Shown here piece after piece: positions 9,166 through 18,262 of a stretch of DNA of 53,761 bases. The notes under the pieces are model-generated. The model saw only the letters and a list, made by a program, of their open reading frames with translations, was not told the origin of the DNA and ran no database searches. Each line of letters begins with the position of its first letter. Within the stretch, counting starts at the first letter, position 1. Made by a program: the position numbers and the translations under genes. Origin of the DNA: JBKBYG01 sp046313435 (GTDB taxonomy: Bacteria > Pseudomonadota > Alphaproteobacteria > Rickettsiales > Arcanibacteraceae); the NCBI GenBank assembly GCA_046313435.1, contig JBKBYG010000009.1, positions 1 through 53,761 of the forward strand, in the 5' to 3' direction.

Positions 9166-9759
9166 TTACTCTCTAAATATTTTCTTCTGAGTAGGAGTAG
9201 GTCCTTGTTTTTCAATACATCCTTTATCTTGCAGTACTTTGATTAATCTATCGGGATGCATTCTGCTTAATTTCTCTCTTTTATCAAAAGGCATCTCTAT
9301 AACATGCACATTTGGATCAGTAATGCCTAATTCTTTTTTCAACTCTTTATCTAACGCTACAAAAGCAGCAATAGTTGTTTTAGCAGCAAATTCAGAACAA
9401 ATCATTTTTGCTTCATTCTCTTTATAATAACCTGTTAGAATTTTTTCGTATATCTCATTAAAATCTTTTTTCTTTTTACTCTTATGGCCACCCGGAATAA
9501 GATCAGCTAAACCTGCTTTTCTCTGCCTATTTTTATCATTCGCTGATAACTTTTCGAAATCTTGGTACGTATTTTCATGTAATCTTCCTTCAATTTCTCT
9601 ATAAATTTTATTAACTTCTTCTTTCCACGTATCACCATATTTTGTTTTTAATAAGTCACTAAAGCCTGAATCTATTATTTTTTCTACTTTAATATTATAT
9701 ATATCTGAGTATAAATATGTTTTAATATTCAAATTAATATTTGCAGGTTCTGGATCCAA
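9166..9759 (-). CDS. C-terminal part of a frameshift-split protein, YiiX/NlpC-P60-like (permuted papain) domain
   Basis: Read alone from a TTG codon at 9759 this gives 197 residues, but the same frame is open upstream to 9969 (a TAG lies at 9970-9972). The upstream part encodes ESGDLVLYNREK and, near 9807-9830, SEHGHTAK. The later part has MICSEFAAKT. GD(I/L)V near the domain start, then a GHxA histidine, then a CSE cysteine is the order expected of permuted papain-like YiiX/NlpC-P60 hydrolases. That would make these histidine and cysteine the catalytic pair. The TTG start would drop the histidine. The frame joins the 9930-10928 gene by a -1 shift at the A7 run at 9957-9963. The domain call is inference from motifs. 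Confidence 0.55.
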   Translation of the reverse strand: MDPEPANINLNIKTYLYSDIYNIKVEKIIDSGFSDLLKTKYGDTWKEEVNKIYREIEGRLHENTYQDFEKLSANDKNRQRKAGLADLIPGGHKSKKKKDFNEIYEKILTGYYKENEAKMICSEFAAKTTIAAFVALDKELKKELGITDPNVHVIEMPFDKREKLSRMHPDRLIKVLQDKGCIEKQGPTPTQKKIFRE

Positions 9760-9929
9760 ATGAGATAATTTAATTTTTTTATTAGCCTCATTGTCTTTAA
9801 CTTTTATCTTAGCCGTATGCCCATGTTCGCTAAAATAATTTTCTATTTTATCTATTAATTTTGGTTGCTTGTTTAGTAAACTTAAAAATTTTTCTCGGTT
9901 ATATAATACTAAATCACCCGATTCAGGAT

Positions 9930-10928
9930 TTAACTCTTTTTCAATATCAATATTAATTTTTTTACAATACTAAACAGCTTCTCTACTTTATTATACAAAC
10001 TTTCTAGCGTCTTATGATTTGTAAACAGCTTCTTACCTTGAAGCTTTTTTATAAAAGACTGAACAGAAATTATATCTAATATAGTGCCATATTCATTCAA
10101 TGTAATTTTATGTTTTGAATCAAGTTCCATTTCATTCTCAATTCTATTAATATTTTTTTCAAGCTTACCATAAATATTATCAAAGTCTTTTATATTTTTA
10201 GTTTTAAAAGTAAAGGAATATAGAGTACCTATTAAATTCAAATCAATTCCTGAAATTTTAACGAATCTTGCTTTATCAAGAACATTATTTAACCTTTGGT
10301 TTCCCATAGAATCTTTAATAAACTCTTGAACAAATTTCAGCTTATTTTCACTTAATTCTTTATCGTTCAAAGCCTCAGTCATCCACTTTAGTGCTTGAAG
10401 TTCTTTTTCTTTGAATCCGTATGTCCCGACTTTACTCCCCTCTTTGCCATTTAGCCTACTTATTTCATTTTTCTCAGCTTTATCTAACGCTTCTTTAACT
10501 ATGCTAGGGTTGTCTTTAGCTATAACTATTTTTTGTATTATTGCTTTAATATTTTGTAAAAACGCAGATAAATTAGTCGTAATTAAATTCTCTTTCGGAT
10601 CTTTAAAGTCATTAATAATTTCATTTGAAATCTGTAACTGTAAATCTAACTTTTTTTTAAACGAAATATCAAAATCAATATCCGCCATATTATCAATAAT
10701 TCTTTTAGCAAGCTTTTCAACTTCTTTAGTTGAGTGATTTGTATAGTGAGCTATTACATCTTCAGGAGCTGCAAATTGATCAGGGTTAGAAGAATTTTGG
10801 GCATTGAAATTTTCAATATTTTGAGTACAATCCGTTTTAATACGATACATTAAATTTTCAAAAAATTGTTTCCTTTCCTTAGCATAATCTTTTTTAAAAA
10901 CTTGAGTCTTATTGCCTTTACCTTTCAT
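9930..10928 (-). CDS. N-terminal part of the same split protein, helical region
   Basis: This 332-residue frame is lysine-rich and predicted almost wholly helical, with no signal peptide or recognised domain. Its last eight residues (LILILKKS) lie beyond the A AAA AAA run and look like out-of-frame read-through. A -1 shift there continues into the 9166 frame and gives one 587-residue product with an N-terminal helical region and a C-terminal hydrolase-like domain. Such architecture is seen in secreted effectors of host-associated bacteria, but secretion is not shown. It may be a recent pseudogene, or expressed by transcriptional or ribosomal slippage. Confidence 0.65.
   Translation of the reverse strand: MKGKGNKTQVFKKDYAKERKQFFENLMYRIKTDCTQNIENFNAQNSSNPDQFAAPEDVIAHYTNHSTKEVEKLAKRIIDNMADIDFDISFKKKLDLQLQISNEIINDFKDPKENLITTNLSAFLQNIKAIIQKIVIAKDNPSIVKEALDKAEKNEISRLNGKEGSKVGTYGFKEKELQALKWMTEALNDKELSENKLKFVQEFIKDSMGNQRLNNVLDKARFVKISGIDLNLIGTLYSFTFKTKNIKDFDNIYGKLEKNINRIENEMELDSKHKITLNEYGTILDIISVQSFIKKLQGKKLFTNHKTLESLYNKVEKLFSIVKKLILILKKS
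9957..9963 (-). other. A7 slippery run at the frame junction
   Basis: On the minus strand the zero frame reads GTA AAA AAA TTA, so the heptamer A AAA AAA is placed exactly as in -1 slippery sites. A -1 slip makes the next codon ATT, which leads into the open frame encoding INIDIEKELNPESGD. The zero frame stops at 9930, 24 bases later. A single A missing from an ancestral A8 would look the same. Confidence 0.6.
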
Positions 10929-11034
10929 AAACTTACCTAGATAATATTAATTTATTAAATATTGTCTATCAGTGAAATTAAAATAAAGTTAAAATTTTAA
11001 CAATATATGGGGTTATAGGAAAGGTTACAGGATC

Positions 11035-12558
11035 TCAATTCTCAATTTGTACTAACTCAGCCTCTTCTAATGACTGGTTATCACTGTTACTTGCAAGCTC
11101 AGCTTCAATATATGCTATATTAGTTGCAACAATCTGATATCTATCTAAGGCTTGAGGAAGAGATTTGTTAAGTTGCAGATCAATGCCCATTTTTTGTAAA
11201 TTATAAGATTTTGAAAGTAAATTTGAATTAAAAGAAGCTGCAAATTTATCATAATTATTTGCAACTGATTGTATTGCATTACCCATTTTTTTTGCATGGT
11301 CCGAAAGAACTGTAATACTACTCAAAAGCTTACGTACTTCATCAATAATTAATTGGCTATTTTCAAATTGTTTATCTTCTGTAATTTGGAACTTCGCATG
11401 ATTTAAAATATTTATAATTCCCACTGGTCCTGCAGGAAATATATTAATTTCCCATGCTTTTTGAATAAAATCTTTATCAGCATAATGTAATTTTTCAAGT
11501 GCAGTCTCGCTTGGCAAAAACATAATTGTGCTTATATTTTTAATACGGAAGTCGTTTTTTATGGATTTTAGATGGTTTCTAACTGCTTCTAAATAATCTT
11601 TACTTGATAAAGATCTCAAATGAGTGCGCATTGTGTTCCTCAATTTTTCATAAATATATTTTTCTTGTATATCAGACGAAGCACTTGCAAGCTCAAGGAA
11701 AAATTTAGAGGCTTTACTATCGATAATCATTACATTCCCATCGGGCAAAAATATTATTGCATCTGGCCGAAGTTTTAAAGAGCTGTCATTGACATTTACA
11801 CTATATTGCATAATAAAATCTTGACCTATTGTTAGACCCGAAGCTTTCAGAATATTTTCCAAAGTGATTTCAGCTAAACTTCCTGCCCCACCAGGCGAAA
11901 GTAATGCTCGTTTTACAATATCAACTGTATCTTTAGACTCCTTAACTTGCGAATGGAGGCTAGCCATCGATTTTACAATATTTTCAAACTGACTATTAAG
12001 CTTTTCTGAGGTTTCCCTAATAGATTCATGAGATTTTAACCTTGCTTCCTCAGTTTCTCTTCTATGCTCTTCTATAAGCTTGCTTGAGAGAGAACTACCG
12101 ACTTCAAATATTGCTGCTTTTGCATGCTGCAGACTTTCATGTCTTGCTTTATCCCAATCTTCCATTCTTTTTTGCATTTCAAGCAAACGTTCTCTTGAAA
12201 TTTCAGCTTGAGTTTCAGCTTCATACTTGGCTGCATTAGATAATTCATATTTCTCATTCAGAATATTCAAATCTTTCTCAAGCTTAAGTGAGTAATCATT
12301 CAAATATTCTATTTTGCTATTATAGCTAGCATTCTCTTCAATAAAAGTTTCAATTCGGTTTCTGAGGATTAAATTGTCTTCTTGTAAAGCTTTGACGCTT
12401 GAATTAAGCAAAAGATTTTGCTCTTCAACTTCGAATAACTGATTTTTAATAAGTTTATTAATTAAGTTTTTTCTGTATAATTTAAGTATAGCTATAGAAA
12501 AACATACTCCTAGCACTGAAATTATAGTTATAAGAAAATAATTTATTTGAAATAACAT
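11035..12558 (-). CDS. rmuC: DNA recombination protein RmuC
   Basis: RmuC proteins limit recombination at inverted repeats and carry a PD-(D/E)XK-type nuclease core. The product has an N-terminal membrane helix (MLFQINYFLITIISVLGV), a long coiled coil to about residue 200, and the RmuC core with LRPDAIIFLPDGNVMIIDSK and IMFLPSETALEKL. I place the start at 12558 (507 residues). A longer frame to 12654 would add 32 residues but run into the divergent glmU gene, whose ATG is at 12642. No strong ribosome site is visible for the chosen start. Confidence 0.88.
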   Translation of the reverse strand: MLFQINYFLITIISVLGVCFSIAILKLYRKNLINKLIKNQLFEVEEQNLLLNSSVKALQEDNLILRNRIETFIEENASYNSKIEYLNDYSLKLEKDLNILNEKYELSNAAKYEAETQAEISRERLLEMQKRMEDWDKARHESLQHAKAAIFEVGSSLSSKLIEEHRRETEEARLKSHESIRETSEKLNSQFENIVKSMASLHSQVKESKDTVDIVKRALLSPGGAGSLAEITLENILKASGLTIGQDFIMQYSVNVNDSSLKLRPDAIIFLPDGNVMIIDSKASKFFLELASASSDIQEKYIYEKLRNTMRTHLRSLSSKDYLEAVRNHLKSIKNDFRIKNISTIMFLPSETALEKLHYADKDFIQKAWEINIFPAGPVGIINILNHAKFQITEDKQFENSQLIIDEVRKLLSSITVLSDHAKKMGNAIQSVANNYDKFAASFNSNLLSKSYNLQKMGIDLQLNKSLPQALDRYQIVATNIAYIEAELASNSDNQSLEEAELVQIEN

Positions 12559-12641
12559 GAAATTTATAATAATCGATATATTGGAACAATTTATTTTTTC
12601 AAAGTAACTTACTATAAATATAAAATAATTCAAGGATTTAC

Positions 12642-13976
12642 ATGGGTTTATCAATTATAATACTTGCTGCAGGACGTGGCTCTCGTATGAAATCAAGTTT
12701 ACCAAAAGTGTTACATAAAATTGCTGGCAAGGAGTTAATTAACCATGTTAGAGATACTGCCTTAGAATTATTACCAAAAGAAGTCATTATTACTATAAGC
12801 CATGAAGCTGAAAACGTCCGCACCACCAGTTTTATAGAAAATGTAAAATATGCATACCAGAAACAACAGCTTGGTACAGGTGATGCAGTAAAGTCTGCTA
12901 TGAATGAAGTATCAAATTCTTCCAATTATGTGTTAATCCTTTATGGTGACACTCCGTTAATTAAAGCTTCAACTTTACAAGAGCTATATAGCGAAACAGT
13001 TAAGTCACAATCTCTCATAACATTATTTGGATTTAACACCTCGAACCCATCAGGTTATGGGCGTTTAGTTACAAAAGATAATATTGTAGAAAGAATAGTT
13101 GAATCAAAAGATGCCACCCCTGAAGAGCTTAATATAAATATTTGCAATTCAGGTATAATGCTTGTTGAAACTAATTTACTTAGAAAACTACTTTCACAAA
13201 TTACAAATACCAACGCTCAAGGCGAATATTATTTAACTGATATTGTAAAGCTAGCTAAAGATCAAAATATAAATTCATTTTACTTTTTGATAGACGAAGC
13301 CGAAGTTCAAGGGGTTAACTCAAGATATCAACTTTCTATAGCAGAAAATATTTATCAAGAGCGACTTAGAAATAAGTTTATGGATGAAGGCGTAACTTTG
13401 ATTGATCCTAAAACTGTTACCTTCTCTTACGATACTATTATCGCAAATGATGTCACTATTTACCCTCATGTAGTATTTGGAAAAAAAGTTACAATTGAAA
13501 CTAATGTTGAAATTAAAAGTTTTTCTCATATTGAAGGTGCTTATATCAAGAGCAATACAATTATAGGTCCGTTTGCTCGTATAAGACCTGATACTACAAT
13601 TGAAGAAAATGCAGTTATTGGTAATTTCGTAGAGATAAAAAATAGTAATATTGGCACAGCTACTAAAATAAATCATTTAAGCTATATTGGTGATACTGAT
13701 ATTGGGATAAAATCTAATATTGGTGCTGGGGTTATTACATGTAATTATGATGGCTTTAAAAAGAGTAAGACTATTATTGGAGATGAAGTATTTGTTGGCT
13801 CTAATAGTGCTCTACTTGCACCCCTGACGATTGAATCAAATTCAATTATTGCTGCTGGAAGCATTATTAATAAAGATATCCCACAAAATTCTATAGCTAT
13901 AAGCAGAGCTGATCTTAAAATTTTAAAAGATAAAGCAAATAATTTTAGAAGTAAAAATCTTAAAAAAAATGAATGA
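12642..13976 (+). CDS. glmU: bifunctional UDP-GlcNAc pyrophosphorylase / glucosamine-1-phosphate acetyltransferase
   Basis: GlmU makes UDP-N-acetylglucosamine, the precursor of peptidoglycan and LPS. The product has 444 residues. The uridylyltransferase motif LAAGRGSRMKSSLPKVLH lies at residues 8-25, followed by YGDTPLI. The C-terminal left-handed beta-helix shows hexapeptide repeats (for example IGPFARIRP and IGNFVEIKNS) and the acetyltransferase segment HLSYIGDTDIG. The start is supported by AAGGA upstream. It acts after GlmM, whose gene is also in this window (48308-49657). A hairpin terminator follows at 13989. Confidence 0.96.
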   Translation: MGLSIIILAAGRGSRMKSSLPKVLHKIAGKELINHVRDTALELLPKEVIITISHEAENVRTTSFIENVKYAYQKQQLGTGDAVKSAMNEVSNSSNYVLILYGDTPLIKASTLQELYSETVKSQSLITLFGFNTSNPSGYGRLVTKDNIVERIVESKDATPEELNINICNSGIMLVETNLLRKLLSQITNTNAQGEYYLTDIVKLAKDQNINSFYFLIDEAEVQGVNSRYQLSIAENIYQERLRNKFMDEGVTLIDPKTVTFSYDTIIANDVTIYPHVVFGKKVTIETNVEIKSFSHIEGAYIKSNTIIGPFARIRPDTTIEENAVIGNFVEIKNSNIGTATKINHLSYIGDTDIGIKSNIGAGVITCNYDGFKKSKTIIGDEVFVGSNSALLAPLTIESNSIIAAGSIINKDIPQNSIAISRADLKILKDKANNFRSKNLKKNE

Positions 13977-13988
13977 TTTTATTAAACA

Positions 13989-14018
13989 AAATTACAAATT
14001 TGTTTAAATTTGTAATTT
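13989..14018 (+). terminator. terminator after glmU
   Basis: A perfect 13-bp inverted repeat (AAATTACAAATTT and its complement) with a GTTT loop starts 12 bp after the glmU stop and is followed by a T-rich stretch. It separates glmU from the promoter of the next gene at 14027. Confidence 0.7.
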
Positions 14019-14026
14019 ATTTAAGG

Positions 14027-14054
14027 TTGACACAGGTCTGACACTATATATAAT
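14027..14054 (+). promoter_or_regulatory. near-consensus sigma-70 promoter for the TPR block
   Basis: TTGACA at 14027-14032 and TATAAT at 14049-14054 with a 16-bp spacer form a perfect-box promoter. Transcription would begin near 14061, giving a leader of about 58 bases with AGGAG at 14108-14112 in front of the ATG at 14119. This is the clearest promoter in the window. Confidence 0.8.
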
Positions 14055-14118
14055 CAGCTCTCTAAATTGCAATTAAATTTGCGTTTTTAAATAACAATTG
14101 CTAATTTAGGAGCCCTAC

Positions 14119-15417
14119 ATGAAACACCGCACTGATATCGATAGTCTTATTCATTTACAAACAATACTTAATGTCCGTGAAAATATAATATATCCAATTT
14201 TTGATAAATATTATAAAGCTTTAAAAAAACAATCTAAAAAAGAAATTTCTACATTTTCTGAAATTCTTAGTGCAAGTAGATTAACTACTTCTGAAGAAAA
14301 TCTGTTAGAGGGAATAAATTTATTAGCTACAAGTAATAACCAAGATTTGCTATCGCTTGAATTTTTTAATCAAGTGCCTGAAACAGACCATATTTATATC
14401 AAAACTTTATTTTATAAATCATTAGGATTAATAAGACTAAATAAGTATAAACAAGCTTTTGTAGCCTTAAGTAAAATTATTGAAAATAATCCTAATTTTA
14501 AAGAGCCTTATCTGTATATTGGCATTTGTGGTTATAATTTAAATATTTCTCAAGATGAAATTTTAAAATATTTTGATCAAGCATTAAAAATCGACCCTAA
14601 TTATAAAGAAGTTTCTAGACAAAAAGTAATATATTTAACAAAATGGAATAAATTTACAGAAGCTATTGAAACAAATGATAAAGCTTTAAGCTTAGATATT
14701 TTTGATGAAGAAAATTGGAAAATAAGGCGCGATATTTTTAATAATATATTACAAGTTTCTAAAAAAGAGTATAAGTTCAGTACTAGAATAAATATGTACA
14801 AAGAGCAATTTGATATTACTACTCAAAGCTTAAAACTTGTTCAAAACTTCAATGAATTTAAAACAAAAAATTATAATTATAAATCGAGTTTGAATAAACA
14901 GTGCGCATTACTTAATCAAGCACTAAGATTGCGGCGTTTAGATGATCTAAAATTTTCAGTGATAGAATTTCTACTAAATGCTAAACCTAATTTCCTTTAT
15001 ATATATGAAATAAAAAAACCTAATTCTGCCAAAAATATATATTTAGAATTACTATCTTGCTGCAATCCAAATAATAAAAAATTGCTAAATGATATTACTT
15101 TAAGATTATATAACTTTTTAGACTCAAACGCGAAATTGATTCAAACAAATTATCCTACTTCAAGTGTATTATGGTATTTAGAATCCAACTATATTAGTGA
15201 TAAAGAAACTTTTAAAGATGTAGCCCTAAAGTCTCTACAAAACGAAAATTTTGCAATATATCAGGGTATAAAGAAACTCGATTTAGATGATATAAATAAA
15301 GATCTTAAAGTAGAAAAAAGACAACATACCTATAAATCTCCGATAATAATTAGCAAGCATGCGATTAGTTTTTCTAAATTTTTTAAAGACAAAGAAGAAG
15401 CACTTGTGCGTATATAG
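14119..15417 (+). CDS. TPR repeat protein of unknown function
   Basis: This 432-residue protein has at least three TPR-like helical pairs in the middle (about residues 95-200; for example KSLGLIRLNKYKQAFVALSK and FDQALKIDPNYK). The C-terminal helical region (about 295-360) resembles the same region of the TPR protein at 16037: an NSAKNIYLELL segment here and QEARKLYFRLL there, each followed by a similar run. There is no signal peptide. The start has AGGAG 6 bp upstream and the gene has its own strong promoter and terminator. TPR proteins bind other proteins; in intracellular bacteria some are effectors, but that is not shown here. Confidence 0.8.
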   Translation: MKHRTDIDSLIHLQTILNVRENIIYPIFDKYYKALKKQSKKEISTFSEILSASRLTTSEENLLEGINLLATSNNQDLLSLEFFNQVPETDHIYIKTLFYKSLGLIRLNKYKQAFVALSKIIENNPNFKEPYLYIGICGYNLNISQDEILKYFDQALKIDPNYKEVSRQKVIYLTKWNKFTEAIETNDKALSLDIFDEENWKIRRDIFNNILQVSKKEYKFSTRINMYKEQFDITTQSLKLVQNFNEFKTKNYNYKSSLNKQCALLNQALRLRRLDDLKFSVIEFLLNAKPNFLYIYEIKKPNSAKNIYLELLSCCNPNNKKLLNDITLRLYNFLDSNAKLIQTNYPTSSVLWYLESNYISDKETFKDVALKSLQNENFAIYQGIKKLDLDDINKDLKVEKRQHTYKSPIIISKHAISFSKFFKDKEEALVRI

Positions 15418-15435
15418 AAAATTTTAAAAATATAG

Positions 15436-15472
15436 TTTACCACATATATTAACAAATAACATATGTGGTAAA
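15436..15472 (+). terminator. terminator after the 432-residue TPR gene
   Basis: A perfect 12-bp stem (TTTACCACATAT at 15436-15447 with ATATGTGGTAAA at 15461-15472) and a 13-base loop begin 18 bp after the stop. The T-rich sequence after it fits intrinsic termination. Confidence 0.65.
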
Positions 15473-15595
15473 TTTACTTTACATAATCTTAGACATAAAA
15501 TCTTTTTTAACTCAATACAGCATTCTTATTTGTCAGAATATTTACAAAATGTTACCATATTGAGTATTATTAAATATTTTAAAATAAGGATTAAT

Positions 15596-15934
15596 ATGTC
15601 TGAAGATTATCAATATATACAAGCTTTTAAAAAACCGAAGATAGAAAAACAAAAAGAGGGTGATTTTATTGAGAAAGTTAAAAGAGTCAAACTTAAAAAT
15701 GATGACCTAGATTTATCAGCTTTAACAAAGAACTTTAATAATTTCAACCCTCCCTCATATAAATTGGATCCTAATATATATAATAAAATTGCACGAAATT
15801 TAAAAGAAGTTCATTCTAAGCATAGTAATGATCCTGAGTATAAAGAATGGGCAAATTCTGTACTAAAACATGCAAATGAATTTGAAGAAATCTGTTCGAA
15901 ACAGCCCTTTGCTAATCGTGCTAAATCTCGTTGA
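15596..15934 (+). CDS. small hypothetical protein
   Basis: The preferred start is ATG 15596 (112 residues, MSEDYQYIQAFKKPK), which has AAGGA a few bases upstream. A longer frame from 15530 would add 22 residues that overlap leader sequence. The product is lysine-rich and hydrophilic with a helical C-terminal half and no signal or membrane segment. It lies between two TPR genes and is flanked by hairpins on both sides, so it is probably its own transcription unit. Family not recognised. Confidence 0.6.
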   Translation: MSEDYQYIQAFKKPKIEKQKEGDFIEKVKRVKLKNDDLDLSALTKNFNNFNPPSYKLDPNIYNKIARNLKEVHSKHSNDPEYKEWANSVLKHANEFEEICSKQPFANRAKSR

Positions 15935-15951
15935 TAAATAAATAATTAAAT

Positions 15952-15989
15952 TCTCATAATATACTGTACAAACAGTTTATATTATGAGA
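15952..15989 (+). terminator. hairpin after the small gene
   Basis: TCTCATAATAT (15952-15962) pairs with ATATTATGAGA (15979-15989), and the inner ACTG/CAGT extends the stem. It begins 17 bp after the stop at 15934. No long T-run follows, so termination is probable but not certain. Confidence 0.5.
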
Positions 15990-16036
15990 TAAACCATGCT
16001 CAATTTCACTAACTCCCATATTCTAAATTATAAATA

Positions 16037-17062
16037 ATGAAAAATAACGATAGATATATTCCCAAGTTCGAACAATTACATAAATATGAAAAAGCTCTAA
16101 CTGCTAATGATAAATCCGCCCAAGACTTGGTATTAAATGAGTTAAAAGTTTATATTACTGGTACTAATGCAAAAAAAAGATTAGACAGAATGATTTATGC
16201 AATAGATCTTATCAGCAGTGAAAAATATGATGAAGCATTTGCAAATTTAGATACTTTGTTTAATTCTATTGACTTTTCAGCAGAAGCTTACCTTTATAAA
16301 GCATTTATGGAATATGAAATGAGAAAATATACAGATTGCTTAGCTTCTCTAAATAAAATTTTTGAATTATGTCCAGACTCTAATGATTATCATAATTACA
16401 ATAGTTTAAAAGCTTGTTGCTTGTATAAACTCCAACAATTTGAAGAAGCTCTAATTAGTATTGATAAAACTTTTGAGAATAATCAAGATTCAAATGATCT
16501 TTTAAGTTCATATTATACTAAAGGGACAATATTATATAAATTATGTAGATTCAAAGAAGCTTTAGATTGCTTTAATAAGTTTATTAAGAGTAATCCGGAC
16601 AATTTAAATGACTCTATTTTATACCAAAATAAGTGTCTAAAATATATTAATAAAACTGAAAAAAATTCAAATGAACTAGACGGCACCTTTTTTTCTGACA
16701 TAAATACTAATGAAAGAAAAAAAGCTAATAATTCATATGTAGAAATTCTTGCAAAGACCTATCCTCAAGAAGCACGTAAACTTTATTTTAGGCTTCTTGA
16801 AAATAACTCTGATAATGAAGAGTTATTTAATCCTTACTTATCAAAATTACTTGAAGTTTTAAATGAAAAAGGTAATTTATTGCCAGCTGATTATACTATT
16901 TCTGCAGAGCAATTCAAAAACAAAACTGATCCTTTTTACAAAAGTTTGAAGGAAGCAATATGGGCTCCAAACAAAAGCCCGGAATTGAAAAGAAATCATG
17001 AGGAATGGGTTGAAGGAATAAAAAAACCAAAACAAGTAAGTTCTAATTCCGTATGCCCATAG
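16037..17062 (+). CDS. TPR repeat protein of unknown function
   Basis: This 341-residue protein has tandem TPR-like helix pairs at about residues 50-195 (for example KACCLYKLQQFEEALISIDK and YKLCRFKEALDCFNKFIKSN). The C-terminal region (about 235-320) resembles the 14119 TPR protein, so the two look like diverged paralogues. No signal peptide. The 3' end overlaps the convergent ubiH-like gene by 20 bp. Function unknown; protein binding is the only safe expectation. Confidence 0.8.
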   Translation: MKNNDRYIPKFEQLHKYEKALTANDKSAQDLVLNELKVYITGTNAKKRLDRMIYAIDLISSEKYDEAFANLDTLFNSIDFSAEAYLYKAFMEYEMRKYTDCLASLNKIFELCPDSNDYHNYNSLKACCLYKLQQFEEALISIDKTFENNQDSNDLLSSYYTKGTILYKLCRFKEALDCFNKFIKSNPDNLNDSILYQNKCLKYINKTEKNSNELDGTFFSDINTNERKKANNSYVEILAKTYPQEARKLYFRLLENNSDNEELFNPYLSKLLEVLNEKGNLLPADYTISAEQFKNKTDPFYKSLKEAIWAPNKSPELKRNHEEWVEGIKKPKQVSSNSVCP

Positions 17063-18221
17063 CATATTTCATGAAAAATTTTTTTGCTGAAGGAAATGTG
17101 TTTACTGCCGATAACCCTAACTTTCTTAAAGCATTTAAAGGAAAGTTTTTATTAGAAAAGATGGTGTTTAACATAGTCGTTATTGCGATCATTGCTAAAT
17201 TATCGTCTTTTCTTTGATTCTGATACTCTACAAGAATACTCTCTGATCCTATGTCTAACCCCAAGGATTTATATTTATTTAATATTTCAACAAGTGCTTC
17301 AACATCTTTAATTCCAAGGTTTAAACCTTGCCCTGCAATTGGATGGATTGAATGAGCTGCATCACCAACTAATACCAATCTTTCTTTATAATATTTCTCA
17401 CAATATAAAGAACTGAGTGGATAAGAATAGACTTCGCTTATTAGCTCTAATTCTCCCAAATAATTTCCGAATTTTAAAGAGAGGTTATAAATAAATTCTT
17501 TTTCATCCATTCCAAGATAAATCTCTGCAAGTTTTGTAGATTCTGTCCAAACTATTGAAGAAGAATGGCCTCCGAGTAATGGAAGTATTGCAAAAGGACC
17601 ATTAGGAAAAAATTTTTCTTGGGCAATATTTTCATGATTTAATTCATGCTTAACATTACATACTATAGCTGATTGTTTAAAAAATGATTGTCTAATTCCA
17701 ATATTTGCTTTTTGTCTAACTGAAGAATTTTTACCATCAGCTGCAACCAATAAACTTGATTCAATAATGTGATTACCTATTTCTACTTTAACATCATATG
17801 AATTTCTTTGAATTGTGTTATAATTACCTTCTAATATTGTAAGATTTTTTATTTTTTCAGCCTCATTATGTAACTCTGCAAGCATTTTATGATTCTCAAC
17901 CATAAATCCAAGAGTTTGACTTTCCACATATTTATTATCAAAATGAAGGAATAATGGCGAGTTGGAATCAGTAACTCTGATTTGTTCTATAGGTCCTGCA
18001 TATTGCTCAATATTTCTCCACAAATCATATTTTTCAAGAATAAGTTTTGAACCATAAGAAATTGCGCTTGCTCTCCCATCAGTCACATTACTCTTCATTG
18101 ATTTAATATTTCTTTGTTCAATTAATATTGTTGATATATTTTGCTTTGCTAAAGCACAAGCGAGAGTCACGCCTATTATACCACCACCAATAATAATTAC
18201 ATCGCTTTTCATTTTAGTCAT
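17043..18221 (-). CDS. UbiH/UbiF/COQ6-family FAD-dependent ubiquinone hydroxylase
   Basis: This flavoprotein monooxygenase hydroxylates the aromatic ring during ubiquinone synthesis. The 392-residue product has the FAD dinucleotide fold IIIGGGIIGVTLA at residues 9-21. The second FAD motif VGDAAHSIHPIAGQGLNLG, very typical of the family, is in the C-terminal third. Which ring position it acts on cannot be told. Two ATGs (MTKMKS) three codons apart are possible starts. It is divergent from coaC with a 41-bp gap, and its 3' end overlaps the TPR gene on the other strand by 20 bp. Confidence 0.9.
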   Translation of the reverse strand: MTKMKSDVIIIGGGIIGVTLACALAKQNISTILIEQRNIKSMKSNVTDGRASAISYGSKLILEKYDLWRNIEQYAGPIEQIRVTDSNSPLFLHFDNKYVESQTLGFMVENHKMLAELHNEAEKIKNLTILEGNYNTIQRNSYDVKVEIGNHIIESSLLVAADGKNSSVRQKANIGIRQSFFKQSAIVCNVKHELNHENIAQEKFFPNGPFAILPLLGGHSSSIVWTESTKLAEIYLGMDEKEFIYNLSLKFGNYLGELELISEVYSYPLSSLYCEKYYKERLVLVGDAAHSIHPIAGQGLNLGIKDVEALVEILNKYKSLGLDIGSESILVEYQNQRKDDNLAMIAITTMLNTIFSNKNFPLNALRKLGLSAVNTFPSAKKFFMKYAMGIRN

Positions 18222-18262
18222 TATGTATTATGATATTTTAAAAATTACGCAAAAGGCTATTT

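Noticed and set aside
12559..12654. 32-residue N-terminal extension of RmuC
   Set aside because: It would overlap the divergent glmU start, and the internal ATG at 12558 begins right at the expected membrane helix.
13320..13676. 118-codon minus-strand frame inside glmU
   Set aside because: It is antisense to conserved GlmU motifs and has a Phe/Ile/Asn/Tyr-rich composition typical of shadow frames in AT-rich genes.
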